This document shows, piece by piece, positions 42,459 through 51,826 of a stretch of 64,000 bases of DNA. The stretch comes from Erwinia sp. S63 (GTDB taxonomy: Bacteria > Pseudomonadota > Gammaproteobacteria > Enterobacterales > Enterobacteriaceae). A model generated the notes under the pieces. That model did not search any database. It was not told the DNA's origin and saw nothing but the letters and a program-made list of their open reading frames with translations. Position 1 is the first letter of the stretch, and each line of letters opens with the position of its first letter. The translations under genes were made by a program, and so were the position numbers. The stretch is from contig NZ_JACVUP010000008.1 in the NCBI RefSeq assembly GCF_016625195.1, forward strand, positions 1 to 64,000, in the 5' to 3' direction.

Positions 42459-42486
42459 TGAGATTAAGTTTTTAGCGCGAAGTTCC
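42459..42486 (-). promoter_or_regulatory. Sigma-E promoter of degP
   Basis: On the minus strand GGAACTT (42480-42486) is separated by 16 bases from TCTCA (42459-42463). The E. coli degP sigma-E promoter has GAACTT, the same spacing, and TCTGA. It lies about 55 bases before the degP start codon. It ties degP to the RseP-dependent stress response encoded at 24-25 kb. Confidence 0.85.
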
Positions 42487-42541
42487 TAATGAAGTTTTGG
42501 GTAAAGGTAAAAATTTATTCTTCATCTTTACAAAACTCAGC

Positions 42542-44035
42542 TTATTCCACGGCCATCAAACGACGATACTCATCCCATGCATAATTGTCTGTCATTCCAC
42601 TGATATAGTCCTGAATCAAGCGCGAACGGTAATAACGTTCCCACAACAAACGTTGATATTTATACTCGACAATCAGTGTACGCATCTGCTGCTGATAAGC
42701 TTTGCGATGTTTTCCTGAAAGCTTATGAAACAGTCGCGTTTCTATAGGATATTTTGGCAGAAAATCGTCGTTCATCAGCGTAGTAAATTGTTCATAATCC
42801 AGCAACATTAATGACTGATAAATTTCCAGCAACCCTTTTATCACCCGATAACCTTGTAATTCGAGTTGCTCAACTTCCGGATGATTAAATACCTGCTGAC
42901 GCGCCACGGTTTTAAATAGTTTCAGTAAGCGGCCTTCATCACCGTCATCTTCCAGTAGTGCATGATTGAAGTTCCCTTCAAAAATGGCCGGAAGATTATC
43001 GACAAAACGGCGCACGGCATGGCTGACCAATACATTTTGGACGTTAACCCGTAATGACATGAAAAATTGATCGCTCAGGCTACGGCGTTTTTTCTGATTA
43101 GCTTCTTTCCATGCCTCACTCACCGTACGACTGAACGCATCGCCATTATTTACCGTCCCCCAGGCTTTGAGCAGAGACTTATACAAGGTCTCAACATCAA
43201 AAATGTCTTTTTCGACGGCATCATCTAAATCGGCAATACAGTAGGAGATATCGTCAGCGGCTTCCATAATCCAGGTGAGTGGATAGCGATGATGCTCTTT
43301 AATATCGGTGGCTGCGCGTAAGTCAGCGACATATTCACGCTCGGACAAATAAAAGCCCGGCTTCTTCATCAGCACGCTAAATTCTGCCGGCTTATCACCC
43401 TGCCACCATGCGGGTGCGGTGTATTTTAAAATACAGGCCACCTGCGCATAACTGAGATTGAGCTGCAGCAGCGTATGTACCAGGCGAATCGCCTGCGCGT
43501 TGCCTTCGAAGTGGCACAAATCCTGACGAATCATTGCATTCAGCTGGTCAAAATCCGCGCGCTGATGTTCATCCGCCACACCCGCTACCAGCGGGTCCAC
43601 CAGCTCAAGAGGCAGATTATCGTCAAACCAGTCATTGATAGCGGCTTCACCAAAGTGACCAAACGGCGGATTGCCCACATCATGCAGCAGGCAGGCCATT
43701 TCAATCAGGCTCTCAAACGCGCCTTCAAACTCATCCAGTCCGTAATTCGCCAGCCCACCGCCCTGGGTTTTCAGGTTTTGCAGGATCTCTTTGGTGATGT
43801 AGCGCCCGGTTTGCTGTACTTCCAGCGAGTGAGTCAGGCGTGAACGCACCGCAGCATTACGCTCCAGCGGAAATACCTGCGTCTTTTGTTGCAGACGGCG
43901 GATCGCGGCAGAATTGATGATGCGCCCACGGTCACTCTCAAAGTGCCGTGTAATATAGTATTCACCCTCGGGATCTTTGCGGCTGGTATAAGGGCGGGTG
44001 AAACTGATCTTATTTTTGAAATTGATCTGCGCCAT
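42542..44035 (-). CDS. dgt: Deoxyguanosinetriphosphate triphosphohydrolase
   Basis: Hydrolyses dGTP to deoxyguanosine and tripolyphosphate. The HD-domain residues are seen in [11 protein letters not shown] (about residue 65) and [15 protein letters not shown] (about 115), followed by [11 protein letters not shown]. The length is 497 residues from the second of two adjacent ATG codons, which is the better spaced from AAGGGG. Divergent from mtn. Confidence 0.97.
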   Translation of the reverse strand: MAQINFKNKISFTRPYTSRKDPEGEYYITRHFESDRGRIINSAAIRRLQQKTQVFPLERNAAVRSRLTHSLEVQQTGRYITKEILQNLKTQGGGLANYGLDEFEGAFESLIEMACLLHDVGNPPFGHFGEAAINDWFDDNLPLELVDPLVAGVADEHQRADFDQLNAMIRQDLCHFEGNAQAIRLVHTLLQLNLSYAQVACILKYTAPAWWQGDKPAEFSVLMKKPGFYLSEREYVADLRAATDIKEHHRYPLTWIMEAADDISYCIADLDDAVEKDIFDVETLYKSLLKAWGTVNNGDAFSRTVSEAWKEANQKKRRSLSDQFFMSLRVNVQNVLVSHAVRRFVDNLPAIFEGNFNHALLEDDGDEGRLLKLFKTVARQQVFNHPEVEQLELQGYRVIKGLLEIYQSLMLLDYEQFTTLMNDDFLPKYPIETRLFHKLSGKHRKAYQQQMRTLIVEYKYQRLLWERYYRSRLIQDYISGMTDNYAWDEYRRLMAVE

Positions 44036-44133
44036 CATTACCCCTTATTTTTTGGTGAATTCATCCTCTGCCAGCCATGGTAGACTATGCCTCACTTTTA
44101 AGCTTTACATCCATAACTACAGCGAGATTCTTT

Positions 44134-44832
44134 ATGAAAGCAGGCATTATTGGCGCGATGGAGCAGGAAATCACCCTGCTGCGTGACAAAATCGAAAACC
44201 GTCAGACGCTGACGCTGGCTGGTTGTGAAATTTATACCGGCACGCTGAACGGTGTTGAGGTTGCTCTGCTGAAATCAGGCATCGGTAAAACCGCAGCAGC
44301 GCTCGGCACGACCCTGTTGCTGGAGCTGTGCAAGCCCGATGTGGTGATCAACACCGGCTCTGCCGGTGGTCTGGCTGCTTCACTCAAAGTGGGCGATATC
44401 GTGGTCTCCGATGAAGTGCGCTATCACGATGCCGACGTCACCGCATTCGGTTACGAACCTGGCCAGATGGCTGGTTGCCCGGCAGCCTTTGTCGCGGATG
44501 AAAAACTGATCGCCGCTGCGGAGCAAGTGATTAAGCAGCTGGATCTCAACGCAGTGCGCGGTTTAGTGGTCAGCGGGGATGCCTTCATCAACGGTGCTGA
44601 ACCACTGGCACGCATTCGCACCACCTTCCCACAGGCGATCGCCGTGGAGATGGAAGCCACCGCCATCGGTCATGTTTGCCATCAGTTCAAAGTGCCGTTT
44701 GTGGTGGTGCGCGCGATCTCCGATGTCGCAGATAAAGAATCCCACCTGAGCTTTGATGAGTTCCTCGTCGTTGCCGCTAAACAATCGTCACTGATGGTTG
44801 AAAACCTGCTGGCACAGCTGGCGCGTGGCTAA
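44134..44832 (+). CDS. mtn: 5'-methylthioadenosine/S-adenosylhomocysteine nucleosidase
   Basis: Pfs/MTAN cleaves adenine from methylthioadenosine, S-adenosylhomocysteine and 5'-deoxyadenosine, products of SAM use; the SAH reaction also feeds AI-2 synthesis. The catalytic regions [32 protein letters not shown] and AISDVAD are intact. The start MKAGIIG gives 232 residues, the E. coli length. The last 8 bases overlap btuF. Confidence 0.98.
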   Translation: MKAGIIGAMEQEITLLRDKIENRQTLTLAGCEIYTGTLNGVEVALLKSGIGKTAAALGTTLLLELCKPDVVINTGSAGGLAASLKVGDIVVSDEVRYHDADVTAFGYEPGQMAGCPAAFVADEKLIAAAEQVIKQLDLNAVRGLVVSGDAFINGAEPLARIRTTFPQAIAVEMEATAIGHVCHQFKVPFVVVRAISDVADKESHLSFDEFLVVAAKQSSLMVENLLAQLARG

Positions 44833-45634
44833 ATATCTGCTGCTGGGGCTATTGCTGATCGGCAATAGCCTGTTTGCTGCTGCCCCACGCGTTATAACGC
44901 TATCGCCCCATCTGACCGAACTGGCTTTTGCAGCGGGCATTACGCCGGTGGCGGTGAGTGCTTATTCGGATTTCCCGGCGCAGGCCAATCAGCTGGAGCA
45001 GGTGGCAAACTGGCAGGGCATCAAAGTCGAGCGCATCCTGCAACTGAAACCGGATGTGGTGCTGGCCTGGCGCGGTGGTAATCCACAGCGGCAGATCGAC
45101 CAACTGCAACGTTTAGGCGTTAAAGTCGAGTGGATAGATCCACAAACCATCGATCAGATGATTGATGCGTTAGCAGCGCTAAAACAGTGGAGTCCACAAC
45201 CTCAGCAGGCAGAAGCTGCCGCAAAGGCACTACGTCAGCAAGAGGATGATCTGCGTAAACAGTATCAACAGCGCACGCCGATTCCACTGTTTCTGCAGTT
45301 CGGCCAGCAGCCGCTGTTTACAGCCTCACGCAACACGCTGCAAAACGAGGTAATCACCCTGTGCGGTGGCAAAAATATCTTTGCCGACAGCCGTGTCAGC
45401 TGGCCGCAGGTGAGTCGTGAGCAAGTATTAGCACGTCATCCTCAGGCGATTGTGATCGGCGGTGGCCCCGCGCAAGCCGCGAATATCGTGAAATTCTGGC
45501 AGCCACAGCTGGCGGTACCGGTGATTGCCATCAATGATGACTGGCTGAGTCGCCCCGGCCCACGTATCCTGTTGGCGGCCAAACAGCTGTGCGCTGATTT
45601 ACATCCGGCGAAAAATAGCACCACAAAAGATTAA
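44825..45634 (+). CDS. btuF: Vitamin B12-binding periplasmic protein
   Basis: Delivers cobalamin to the BtuCD importer. Signal peptide of about 22 residues, then a two-lobed class III binding protein with [15 protein letters not shown] and AWRGGN. The GTG at 44825, within the end of mtn, gives 269 residues and matches the E. coli arrangement; an upstream ATG at 44798 would lengthen the signal unnaturally. A terminator follows. Confidence 0.95.
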   Translation: MAKYLLLGLLLIGNSLFAAAPRVITLSPHLTELAFAAGITPVAVSAYSDFPAQANQLEQVANWQGIKVERILQLKPDVVLAWRGGNPQRQIDQLQRLGVKVEWIDPQTIDQMIDALAALKQWSPQPQQAEAAAKALRQQEDDLRKQYQQRTPIPLFLQFGQQPLFTASRNTLQNEVITLCGGKNIFADSRVSWPQVSREQVLARHPQAIVIGGGPAQAANIVKFWQPQLAVPVIAINDDWLSRPGPRILLAAKQLCADLHPAKNSTTKD

Positions 45635-45669
45635 AGATTCGGCATAAATTGTCGAAAATCAAAATACAA

Positions 45670-45703
45670 GGCACTGTGGCCACGTATGCTCAGTGCCCTT
45701 TTT
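45670..45703 (+). terminator. Rho-independent terminator after btuF
   Basis: GGCACTG (45670-45676) pairs with CAGTGCC (45691-45697) and is followed by CTTTTT. The loop is 14 bases long. It separates btuF from the small gene at 45742. Confidence 0.85.
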
Positions 45704-45741
45704 GCGCAACGCGCAACTTTTGACTTCACCAGGAATTATCA

Positions 45742-45993
45742 ATGACCAGAGCACTGCTCCTGGCCATAGGGCTTGCGATGGCTGCGCCAATTGGCGCGGC
45801 GACCTCCACCGGCTCTATTGCCGTCACGTTGACCATATTTTCCCGCTGCGATATCTCACGCCAAAGCGAACAAACACTGCCATCGATTGATTGTGGGCGT
45901 CACTTCAGTGCACAGCCGCGCGTGACCGAAAGCGTGTTAAAACGCGATGCGAAGCGTCGTGAGTCGTCACGATTAGTGACCGTAGAGTGGTAA
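45742..45993 (+). CDS. Small exported protein of unknown function
   Basis: I do not recognise this 83-residue protein. It has a clear signal peptide (hydrophobic residues 4-15, likely cut after GAA around residue 20), a threonine/serine-rich strand (GSIAVTLTIF) and two cysteines at 36 and 51 that could form a disulfide. The C-terminus ends in alternating hydrophobic residues (LVTVEW). The layout vaguely recalls spore-coat-U/fimbrial-type beta-sandwich subunits, but it is too short for a full domain. AGGA eight bases before the ATG supports translation. It occupies part of the place where E. coli has yadS. Confidence 0.65.
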   Translation: MTRALLLAIGLAMAAPIGAATSTGSIAVTLTIFSRCDISRQSEQTLPSIDCGRHFSAQPRVTESVLKRDAKRRESSRLVTVEW

Positions 45994-46028
45994 CGTTCTG
46001 ACCGCCAGAGCAGCGGTCAGAAAAGGGA

Positions 46029-46376
46029 TTAGATACTGAAGGAAGAGCCGCAACCGCAGGTGGTTTTTGCATTGGGATTGGTCACGATAAAGCGTGAACC
46101 TTCCAGTCCTTCGGTGTAGTCGACCGAGCCACCGACCAGATACTGCAGGCTCATTGGATCAACCACCAGCGCCACACCTTGTTTCTCAATGGTCATGTCG
46201 CCGTCATTCATTTGATCATCAAAAGTAAAGCCGTACTGGAAACCACTGCAACCGCCACCGGTGATGTACACGCGCAGTTTCAGCTCTGGATTTTCTTCAT
46301 CCGCGATCAGGTTTTTTACTTTTTTCGCTGCTGCTTCAGTGAATTGCAAAGGCAGCACTGCTACGTCGTCACTCAT
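46029..46376 (-). CDS. erpA: A-type iron-sulfur cluster insertion protein
   Basis: ErpA carries Fe-S clusters to target enzymes, notably IspG and IspH of isoprenoid synthesis. The three ligand cysteines are at 43 (GGGCSGF) and 107 and 109 (TTCGCGSSF). It has 115 residues; GGAG lies seven bases before the ATG. It supports the same isoprenoid route as dxr in this window. Confidence 0.97.
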   Translation of the reverse strand: MSDDVAVLPLQFTEAAAKKVKNLIADEENPELKLRVYITGGGCSGFQYGFTFDDQMNDGDMTIEKQGVALVVDPMSLQYLVGGSVDYTEGLEGSRFIVTNPNAKTTCGCGSSFSI

Positions 46377-46597
46377 GTTTTACTCCGGGTAAACGTCCAG
46401 GTCAGAAAACGACCTTAATTCCGCTATTATCTGCCAGCCGCCCAGTGCAATCAAGTACTGCGCTTGACACTGTGTGCCGCCTGCACTGCGCTAAAGTATA
46501 GCTTTAAAAGGCTTTCGCACCCGCTCGCCTTTCTAATCGGGCTGCACTTCCCTTAGAATGGCGCCAGAATTTTTTCCAGAACAGCAGGAGCCGAGCA

Positions 46598-47878
46598 ATG
46601 AGTAAGTCAGAAAACCTTTATGCCGAAGCGCAACGCCTGATCCCTGGCGGTGTGAACTCCCCGGTACGTGCTTTTACCGGTGTGGGCGGTGTACCGCTGT
46701 TCATCGAACGCGCCGACGGTGCTTATCTGTATGACGCCGATGGTAAAGCCTATGTCGATTATGTCGGTTCATGGGGACCCATGGTGCTGGGGCATAACAA
46801 TGCCACCATCCGCAATGCGGTGATTGAAGCGGCATCACGCGGTTTGAGTTTCGGTGCGCCAACCGAAATGGAAGTGAAAATGGCCGAGCTGGTGTGTGAG
46901 CTGGTGCCAAGTATGGACATGGTGCGCATGGTGAACTCCGGCACCGAAGCCACGATGAGCGCGATTCGTCTGGCGCGTGGCTTCACCCATCGCGATAAAA
47001 TTATCAAATTTGAAGGCTGCTACCACGGCCACGCCGACTGTCTGCTGGTGAAAGCCGGTTCCGGCGCGTTGACCCTGGGCCAACCGAACTCACCGGGTGT
47101 TCCTGCTGATTTTGCTAAGCACACCCTGACCTGCACTTACAACGATCTGGCGTCAGTGCGCGAAGCCTTCGAGCAGTATCCAGAAGATATCGCCTGTATC
47201 ATCGTTGAACCCGTTGCGGGCAATATGAACTGCATTCCACCTCAGCCGGACTTCCTGCCGGGTCTGCGTGCACTCTGTGATGAGTTTGGTGCGCTGCTGA
47301 TCATCGATGAAGTGATGACCGGCTTCCGTGTGGCGCTGGGCGGTGCTCAGGCTTATTACGATGTCACGCCGGATCTGACCTGTCTCGGCAAAATCATCGG
47401 TGGCGGCATGCCGGTGGGCGCATTTGGTGGGCGTCGTGATGTGATGGCTGCACTGGCACCGACCGGTCCGGTGTATCAGGCGGGTACGCTGTCGGGCAAC
47501 CCGATTGCTATGGCGGCCGGTTTTGCTTGTCTGACGCAAATTGCTCAACCCGGCACGCACAGCACTCTGACCGACCTTACCACGCAACTGTCTGAAGGCT
47601 TGCTGGCAGCGGCAAAAGCAGAAAACATTCCGCTGGTGATCAACCATGTTGGCGGCATGTTCGGTATCTTCTTTACCGATGCCGAAACCGTGACTTGCTA
47701 TGCCGACGTGACAAAATGCGACGTTGAGCGCTTTAAGCGCTTCTTCCACCTGATGCTGGAAGAAGGGATTTACCTCGCGCCTTCCGCTTTTGAAGCGGGC
47801 TTTATGTCACTGGCACACAGCCAGGAAGATATTCAGCGCACCATTGATGCGGCACGCCGCAGTTTCGCGAAGCTGTAA
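46598..47878 (+). CDS. hemL: Glutamate-1-semialdehyde 2,1-aminomutase
   Basis: PLP enzyme that makes 5-aminolevulinate, first committed tetrapyrrole precursor, on the C5 pathway. The PLP lysine is in [13 protein letters not shown] (about residue 265), with [12 protein letters not shown] and IDEVMTGFR also conserved. It has 426 residues. AGGAG lies upstream of the start. The 221-base gap to erpA presumably holds both promoters, but I see no clear pair. E. coli has clcA in this gap; it is absent. Confidence 0.98.
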   Translation: MSKSENLYAEAQRLIPGGVNSPVRAFTGVGGVPLFIERADGAYLYDADGKAYVDYVGSWGPMVLGHNNATIRNAVIEAASRGLSFGAPTEMEVKMAELVCELVPSMDMVRMVNSGTEATMSAIRLARGFTHRDKIIKFEGCYHGHADCLLVKAGSGALTLGQPNSPGVPADFAKHTLTCTYNDLASVREAFEQYPEDIACIIVEPVAGNMNCIPPQPDFLPGLRALCDEFGALLIIDEVMTGFRVALGGAQAYYDVTPDLTCLGKIIGGGMPVGAFGGRRDVMAALAPTGPVYQAGTLSGNPIAMAAGFACLTQIAQPGTHSTLTDLTTQLSEGLLAAAKAENIPLVINHVGGMFGIFFTDAETVTCYADVTKCDVERFKRFFHLMLEEGIYLAPSAFEAGFMSLAHSQEDIQRTIDAARRSFAKL

Positions 47879-47885
47879 GCCATTA

Positions 47886-47910
47886 GCGGGCGCCATGAAT
47901 GGCGCCCCTA
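47886..47910. repeat. REP-like palindrome after hemL
   Basis: A perfect nine-base-pair inverted repeat, GGGCGCCAT/ATGGCGCCC with a two-base loop, lies 9 bases after the hemL stop and continues into CCTAC. Its form resembles dispersed REP-type elements. It could also shield the hemL mRNA 3' end. Confidence 0.6.
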
Positions 47911-48014
47911 CATTGATGTGCCCTGCAGTCCCTTGAGACACAACGTCCCCTAAAGACACCCTTGCCGTTCGTTCGCATCATTATGCTCAGCTACACTCAG
48001 ACACCCATTTCCGT

Positions 48015-48083
48015 TAGGTTGCACAATTATGCGCAGCTGCCCTGTAAGCGCCGATTGACGTAGGTTGCGCATTTATGCGCGAC
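48015..48083. repeat. Two REP-like copies near the fhuB 3' end
   Basis: TAGGTTGCACAATTATGCGC (48015-48034) recurs as TAGGTTGCGCATTTATGCGC (48061-48080). The second is a palindrome (GCGCA/TGCGC) and overlaps the fhuB stop codon. The pair sits in the convergent hemL-fhuB gap. Confidence 0.6.
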
Positions 48084-50049
48084 GCAACAGCCAGATAAAG
48101 TAAGGCGCACCAAAGAAGGTCGCCATCAATCCAGCGGGGATCTGATCCGGGAACGCCAGCATCCTACCGCACCAGTCAGCAAACACCATCAACCCGCCGC
48201 CCAACAGGCCCGCCATCAACACCTGCGGTAATGCGCGTCGGAAGCCCAGCATGCGCACAATGTGTGGCGCCATCAGACCAATAAAACTCAGCGGCCCTAT
48301 GGTTAAGGTTGCGGTGGCCGTTAAGGCTGCTGCCAGCAGCAACAAAGCCATACGCGACCCCGTCAGCGCCATCCCCGCCGAACGTGCCGTGGCACTGCCT
48401 AACGGCAGCAGCGTAAGCCAGCGGCTGGCCAGTGGCGCTAGCGCAATCAGGATGATACCCACTACGGCACTTTGCACTGCCTGCGGCATATTGATGTTGT
48501 AAGTCGATCCTGAAATCCAGCTCAGCAGGCCGCCCATACGCGGATCGCCGCTCGCCATTAACACCATCAGCAAGGTGACAAAAGCACTGTTAAGCGCCAT
48601 GCCCGCCAGCAGCATGCGCTCGGGAGAGAAGCCTCCGCGACTGGCCACCAGCATAATCACCAGCAGCGTCAGTGCCGCGCCTAACGCACCTGCGGGCAGC
48701 AGCCACGCCACGGCGTCCCCCGGTACGAAAAACATCATCACTACCACACCACAGGCCGCACCTGAACTGATGCCTAACACTTCCGGACTGGCCATCGGGT
48801 TGCCGGTGAGGCGCTGAATCAGCGCACCGGCGACGCCCAGCATCATGCCGACCACTAACGCCGCCAGCACGCGAGGTGCACGCCACGGCAGCAGTTGATG
48901 CAACATCTCGCCACTCACCCACGTCCAACTGTGCGCATCACGGCCAAAAGTGATGCCAACCACGCTTAGCAGCATCAGAACCACCAGGCCGATCACACAC
49001 CACAGCACCACCTTCTGGCGCTCTGCCGGCACTTTGTCGCCCATATTCATGGCCGGAGGAACCGAGCCAGTACGCAGACGCGGCAGTAGCCACAGCAGAA
49101 TCGGTACGCCAATCAGCGCGGTGGCTGTGCCAGTGGAGACTTCGCGCCAGTGACCGGTAAGCCACAAAACGATCTGATCGGCCAGCCACAGCAGCAACGC
49201 ACCGATCAATGGCGCCAGCAGCATACGACTAAGCAAGCGACGACCACCGAGCATTTTCGCCAGCAGCGGCGCAAATAGCCCGATAAAACCAATAATCCCG
49301 GCGACGTTAACCAGCTGCGCACTGAGTAGAATCGCCAGGGCTAATGCGCCGATACGCGCAGCAGACAATGCCAGACCGAGGTTTTTTGCCACGCCATCAT
49401 CCAGGCCCATTAACGTTAAGGGGCGCAGCAATGCCAGCGCGACCACAAACGCTAATAGCAAACGCGGCCACAGCATCGCCACGTTATGACCATCCATCTG
49501 ATTCAACGCGCCCGTGCTCCACAGGAACATATTCAGCAACTGATCGTGATTGAAAATGGCAAAGATTTGATTCACTGAACCGGCGTAGAGGCTCAAAACC
49601 AGTCCAGCGAGAATCAGCGTCACTGGCGACAGGCGTTTTCCCCAGGCGACGCCAAACACCAGGATGCCCACCAGCACTGCGCCAGCCATCGCGGCAAACT
49701 GCTGTGTGAGGTCGCCACCTGGCAGGTGCCAGAGTGTGGCAACGGTGATACCGAGCTGTGCACCCGATGACACGCCCAGCGTGGTCGGTTCCGCCAGTGG
49801 ATTGCGCAGCACCTGCTGAAACAGCAAACCGGCCAAACCGAGGCCCGCACCCACCAGCAATGCCAGTGCCAAACGCGATAACAGGCTGTGATGAAACACC
49901 ACTTGCTGAATGCTGTTGATGTCCGGTGCGAAGATGGCCTGCGACCACTGCGCCACAGGCAGTGCGTCACGCAGATTGATAAAGGTCAGCGCCAGCGCCA
50001 GCAAGAACATGCTGCTCAGCAGCACCACAGGAAAGAGACGATGGCGCAT
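48073..50049 (-). CDS. fhuB: Ferric hydroxamate ABC importer permease
   Basis: Fused double-length FecCD-type permease (658 residues, two homologous halves of about 330 with some ten membrane segments each). It imports ferrichrome-type iron complexes through the inner membrane with FhuC and FhuD. Each half carries the family GLAGLLFQ/GVAGALIQ and NPLAEP/NPMASPEVLGISSGA motifs. Its ATG overlaps the fhuD stop by one base (TGATG). Confidence 0.97.
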   Translation of the reverse strand: MRHRLFPVVLLSSMFLLALALTFINLRDALPVAQWSQAIFAPDINSIQQVVFHHSLLSRLALALLVGAGLGLAGLLFQQVLRNPLAEPTTLGVSSGAQLGITVATLWHLPGGDLTQQFAAMAGAVLVGILVFGVAWGKRLSPVTLILAGLVLSLYAGSVNQIFAIFNHDQLLNMFLWSTGALNQMDGHNVAMLWPRLLLAFVVALALLRPLTLMGLDDGVAKNLGLALSAARIGALALAILLSAQLVNVAGIIGFIGLFAPLLAKMLGGRRLLSRMLLAPLIGALLLWLADQIVLWLTGHWREVSTGTATALIGVPILLWLLPRLRTGSVPPAMNMGDKVPAERQKVVLWCVIGLVVLMLLSVVGITFGRDAHSWTWVSGEMLHQLLPWRAPRVLAALVVGMMLGVAGALIQRLTGNPMASPEVLGISSGAACGVVVMMFFVPGDAVAWLLPAGALGAALTLLVIMLVASRGGFSPERMLLAGMALNSAFVTLLMVLMASGDPRMGGLLSWISGSTYNINMPQAVQSAVVGIILIALAPLASRWLTLLPLGSATARSAGMALTGSRMALLLLAAALTATATLTIGPLSFIGLMAPHIVRMLGFRRALPQVLMAGLLGGGLMVFADWCGRMLAFPDQIPAGLMATFFGAPYFIWLLRRA

Positions 50050-50927
50050 CAGTGCGACTCCAGCGCGTGTTCCAGCACGCGAACAAATTTCAGCGCTGAA
50101 TAGGTCGCGCCGTAATACCAGACGGCAGGCACGCGTTTAAAGCGACCTGCGCGGATGAAGGGTAACGCCTGCCACAGCGCGGTGTTCATCACCTGCTGCA
50201 TATCACGGTCGTTATCGTGATCGAAGCACACCACCTGCACATCGCCCACATCGGCTAACCGATCAAGCCCCACCACCGCACTGCCCCAGAAATTAGTTTC
50301 ACCGTGCCAGGCGTTGGTGAGACCCAGAATCTCCATCACTTCCAGGAACAGGCTGTTGGTGCCAAAGGTGATCGCGTGACGGCTGTCCATCAATGACATC
50401 AGTAACACCGGACGATCGGCCCAGGGTTTGAGGCGCTCACGCGCTGCCGCTAACTGCTGATCGAGGAACTGCAGATGTTGTACCGCCTGCGCTTCCCGTC
50501 CCAGCCGGGCACCGAGCGCATGCAGTGATTGGCGCGCCGTACTGAGCGGCTTACCGTCACCGCTATTCAAATCAAAGCCCATGGTGGGCGCAATACGTGC
50601 GAGCTTATCCAATCCTGGGCCGTAGCCGTTGGAGTGCAGGATCAGCGAAGGTTCGAGTTGCGTCATCAACTCCAGATTGGGTTCGGTGCGTAAACCGAGA
50701 TCGATGGTGCTGGCAGGCAGCTGCGGCTCGCCAACCCAGATGTTGTAGTTACGCAGATCGGCCACACCGAGCGGCGATACACCGAGCGCCATCAGCAACT
50801 CAACAGGCAGCCACTCCAGTGCCAGAATACGCTGCAGATCGGGCGTTGCCGCACGCAAGGGCGCAACGTTCATCAGTGGCGTCAGTGCCAGCGCCGTCAA
50901 TAAGCGACGGCGGGAAATGTCGAACAT
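50049..50927 (-). CDS. fhuD: Ferric hydroxamate-binding periplasmic protein
   Basis: Binds ferrichrome and related hydroxamate siderophores and hands them to FhuB. The signal carries twin arginines in SRRRLLTAL (about residues 5-13), as in E. coli FhuD, suggesting Tat export. Conserved LALEWLPVELLMALG and GETNFWGSAV stretches mark the binding cleft. It has 292 residues. It lies between fhuC and fhuB. Confidence 0.97.
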   Translation of the reverse strand: MFDISRRRLLTALALTPLMNVAPLRAATPDLQRILALEWLPVELLMALGVSPLGVADLRNYNIWVGEPQLPASTIDLGLRTEPNLELMTQLEPSLILHSNGYGPGLDKLARIAPTMGFDLNSGDGKPLSTARQSLHALGARLGREAQAVQHLQFLDQQLAAARERLKPWADRPVLLMSLMDSRHAITFGTNSLFLEVMEILGLTNAWHGETNFWGSAVVGLDRLADVGDVQVVCFDHDNDRDMQQVMNTALWQALPFIRAGRFKRVPAVWYYGATYSALKFVRVLEHALESH

Positions 50928-50936
50928 GGCGAGGCC

Positions 50937-51731
50937 TCAGTAAACAAAACTGACGGGCGCACCGCCCTGTGGATGAGGCAAGATGCCCATCGGAATACCG
51001 TAAATATTGCCCAGCACATCGGCCTGCATGATCACCTCAGGTCCCCCTTCCGCGATCATTTCGCCGCCGCGCAGCGCCACCAGGCGATCGCAATAGCGCG
51101 CCGCCATGTTAATGTCGTGCAGTACCGCAATCACCGTCAAGCCACGCTCGCGGCTGAGACGTTGAATCAGAGCCAGCACATCCACCTGATGCGCAATATC
51201 CAGTGCGGAAGTGGGTTCATCCAGCAGCAGGCATCGGCTGTTCTGCGCCACCAGCATCGCTAACCACGCGCGCTGGCGTTCGCCGCCTGACAGGCTATCC
51301 ACCAGACGCCCGGCGAACGGTTTCAGGCCCACCAGCGTAATCGCTTCTTCCACGCGATCGCGATCTTCCTGGCCGTAGCGCCCGAGCGCCCCGTGCCACG
51401 GATAACGACCAATCGCCACCAGCTCACGCACTGTCATCCCTTCCGCCGCCGGTAGCTGCTGCGGCAAATAGGCCACCTGGCGCGCAAAATCTTTGCTGCC
51501 CCAGTTCTCCACCGCATCGCTATTCAACAGCACCCGGCCTTCACTTGCCGCATGGTGGCGTCCCAGCATTTTCAGCAAGGTGGATTTGCCAGAGCCGTTA
51601 TGTCCGATCAGCGCCGTGACTTTGCCTGGCGCGAAGGTGAGTGAAAGTGGCTGCAGCAACGTGCGCCCAGGCACGCGAAAGCTGACATTATCCAGCGTGA
51701 AGGTGGTTTCTTCGTAATGCGGATGCTGCAT
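50937..51731 (-). CDS. fhuC: Ferric hydroxamate ABC importer ATPase
   Basis: ATP-binding subunit for FhuB. Walker A is GHNGSGKST (about residue 42), signature LSGGERQRAWLA (about 150), Walker B CLLLDEPTSALD. It has 264 residues. It starts 96 bases after the end of the broken fhuA, with a weak terminator-like hairpin in the gap, so it may be transcribed from the fhuA promoter by readthrough. Confidence 0.97.
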   Translation of the reverse strand: MQHPHYEETTFTLDNVSFRVPGRTLLQPLSLTFAPGKVTALIGHNGSGKSTLLKMLGRHHAASEGRVLLNSDAVENWGSKDFARQVAYLPQQLPAAEGMTVRELVAIGRYPWHGALGRYGQEDRDRVEEAITLVGLKPFAGRLVDSLSGGERQRAWLAMLVAQNSRCLLLDEPTSALDIAHQVDVLALIQRLSRERGLTVIAVLHDINMAARYCDRLVALRGGEMIAEGGPEVIMQADVLGNIYGIPMGILPHPQGGAPVSFVY

Positions 51732-51772
51732 GGTGTTCCCTGATTAATAAGCACAAAACAGATCTGATTTTG

Positions 51773-51794
51773 AAGAAAGCGGCCCTGAGGCCGC
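51773..51794 (-). terminator. Weak terminator-like hairpin after fhuA
   Basis: On the minus strand GCGGCC pairs with GGCCGC around TCAG and is followed by TTTCTTC. The short stem and mixed tail suggest partial termination between fhuA and fhuC. Confidence 0.5.
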
Positions 51795-51826
51795 CCCTAA
51801 TCACAACATTGTTCGCCCTGACAGAA

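Noticed and set aside
42500-42512. CpxR box upstream of degP (GTAAAGGTAAA)
   Set aside because: The two GTAAA half-sites start only 6 bases apart, not the roughly 10 bases of the CpxR consensus, so I do not claim it.
45742-45993. Truncated fimbrial subunit (pseudogene) reading of the small exported protein
   Set aside because: It has its own start, ribosome site and normal stop, and no remnant of further fimbrial domains or of chaperone/usher genes is nearby; kept as a hypothetical gene instead.
47153-47749. Open frame of 198 codons on the minus strand inside hemL
   Set aside because: Shadow of hemL, rich in His/Arg as expected from the reverse strand, no homology recognised.
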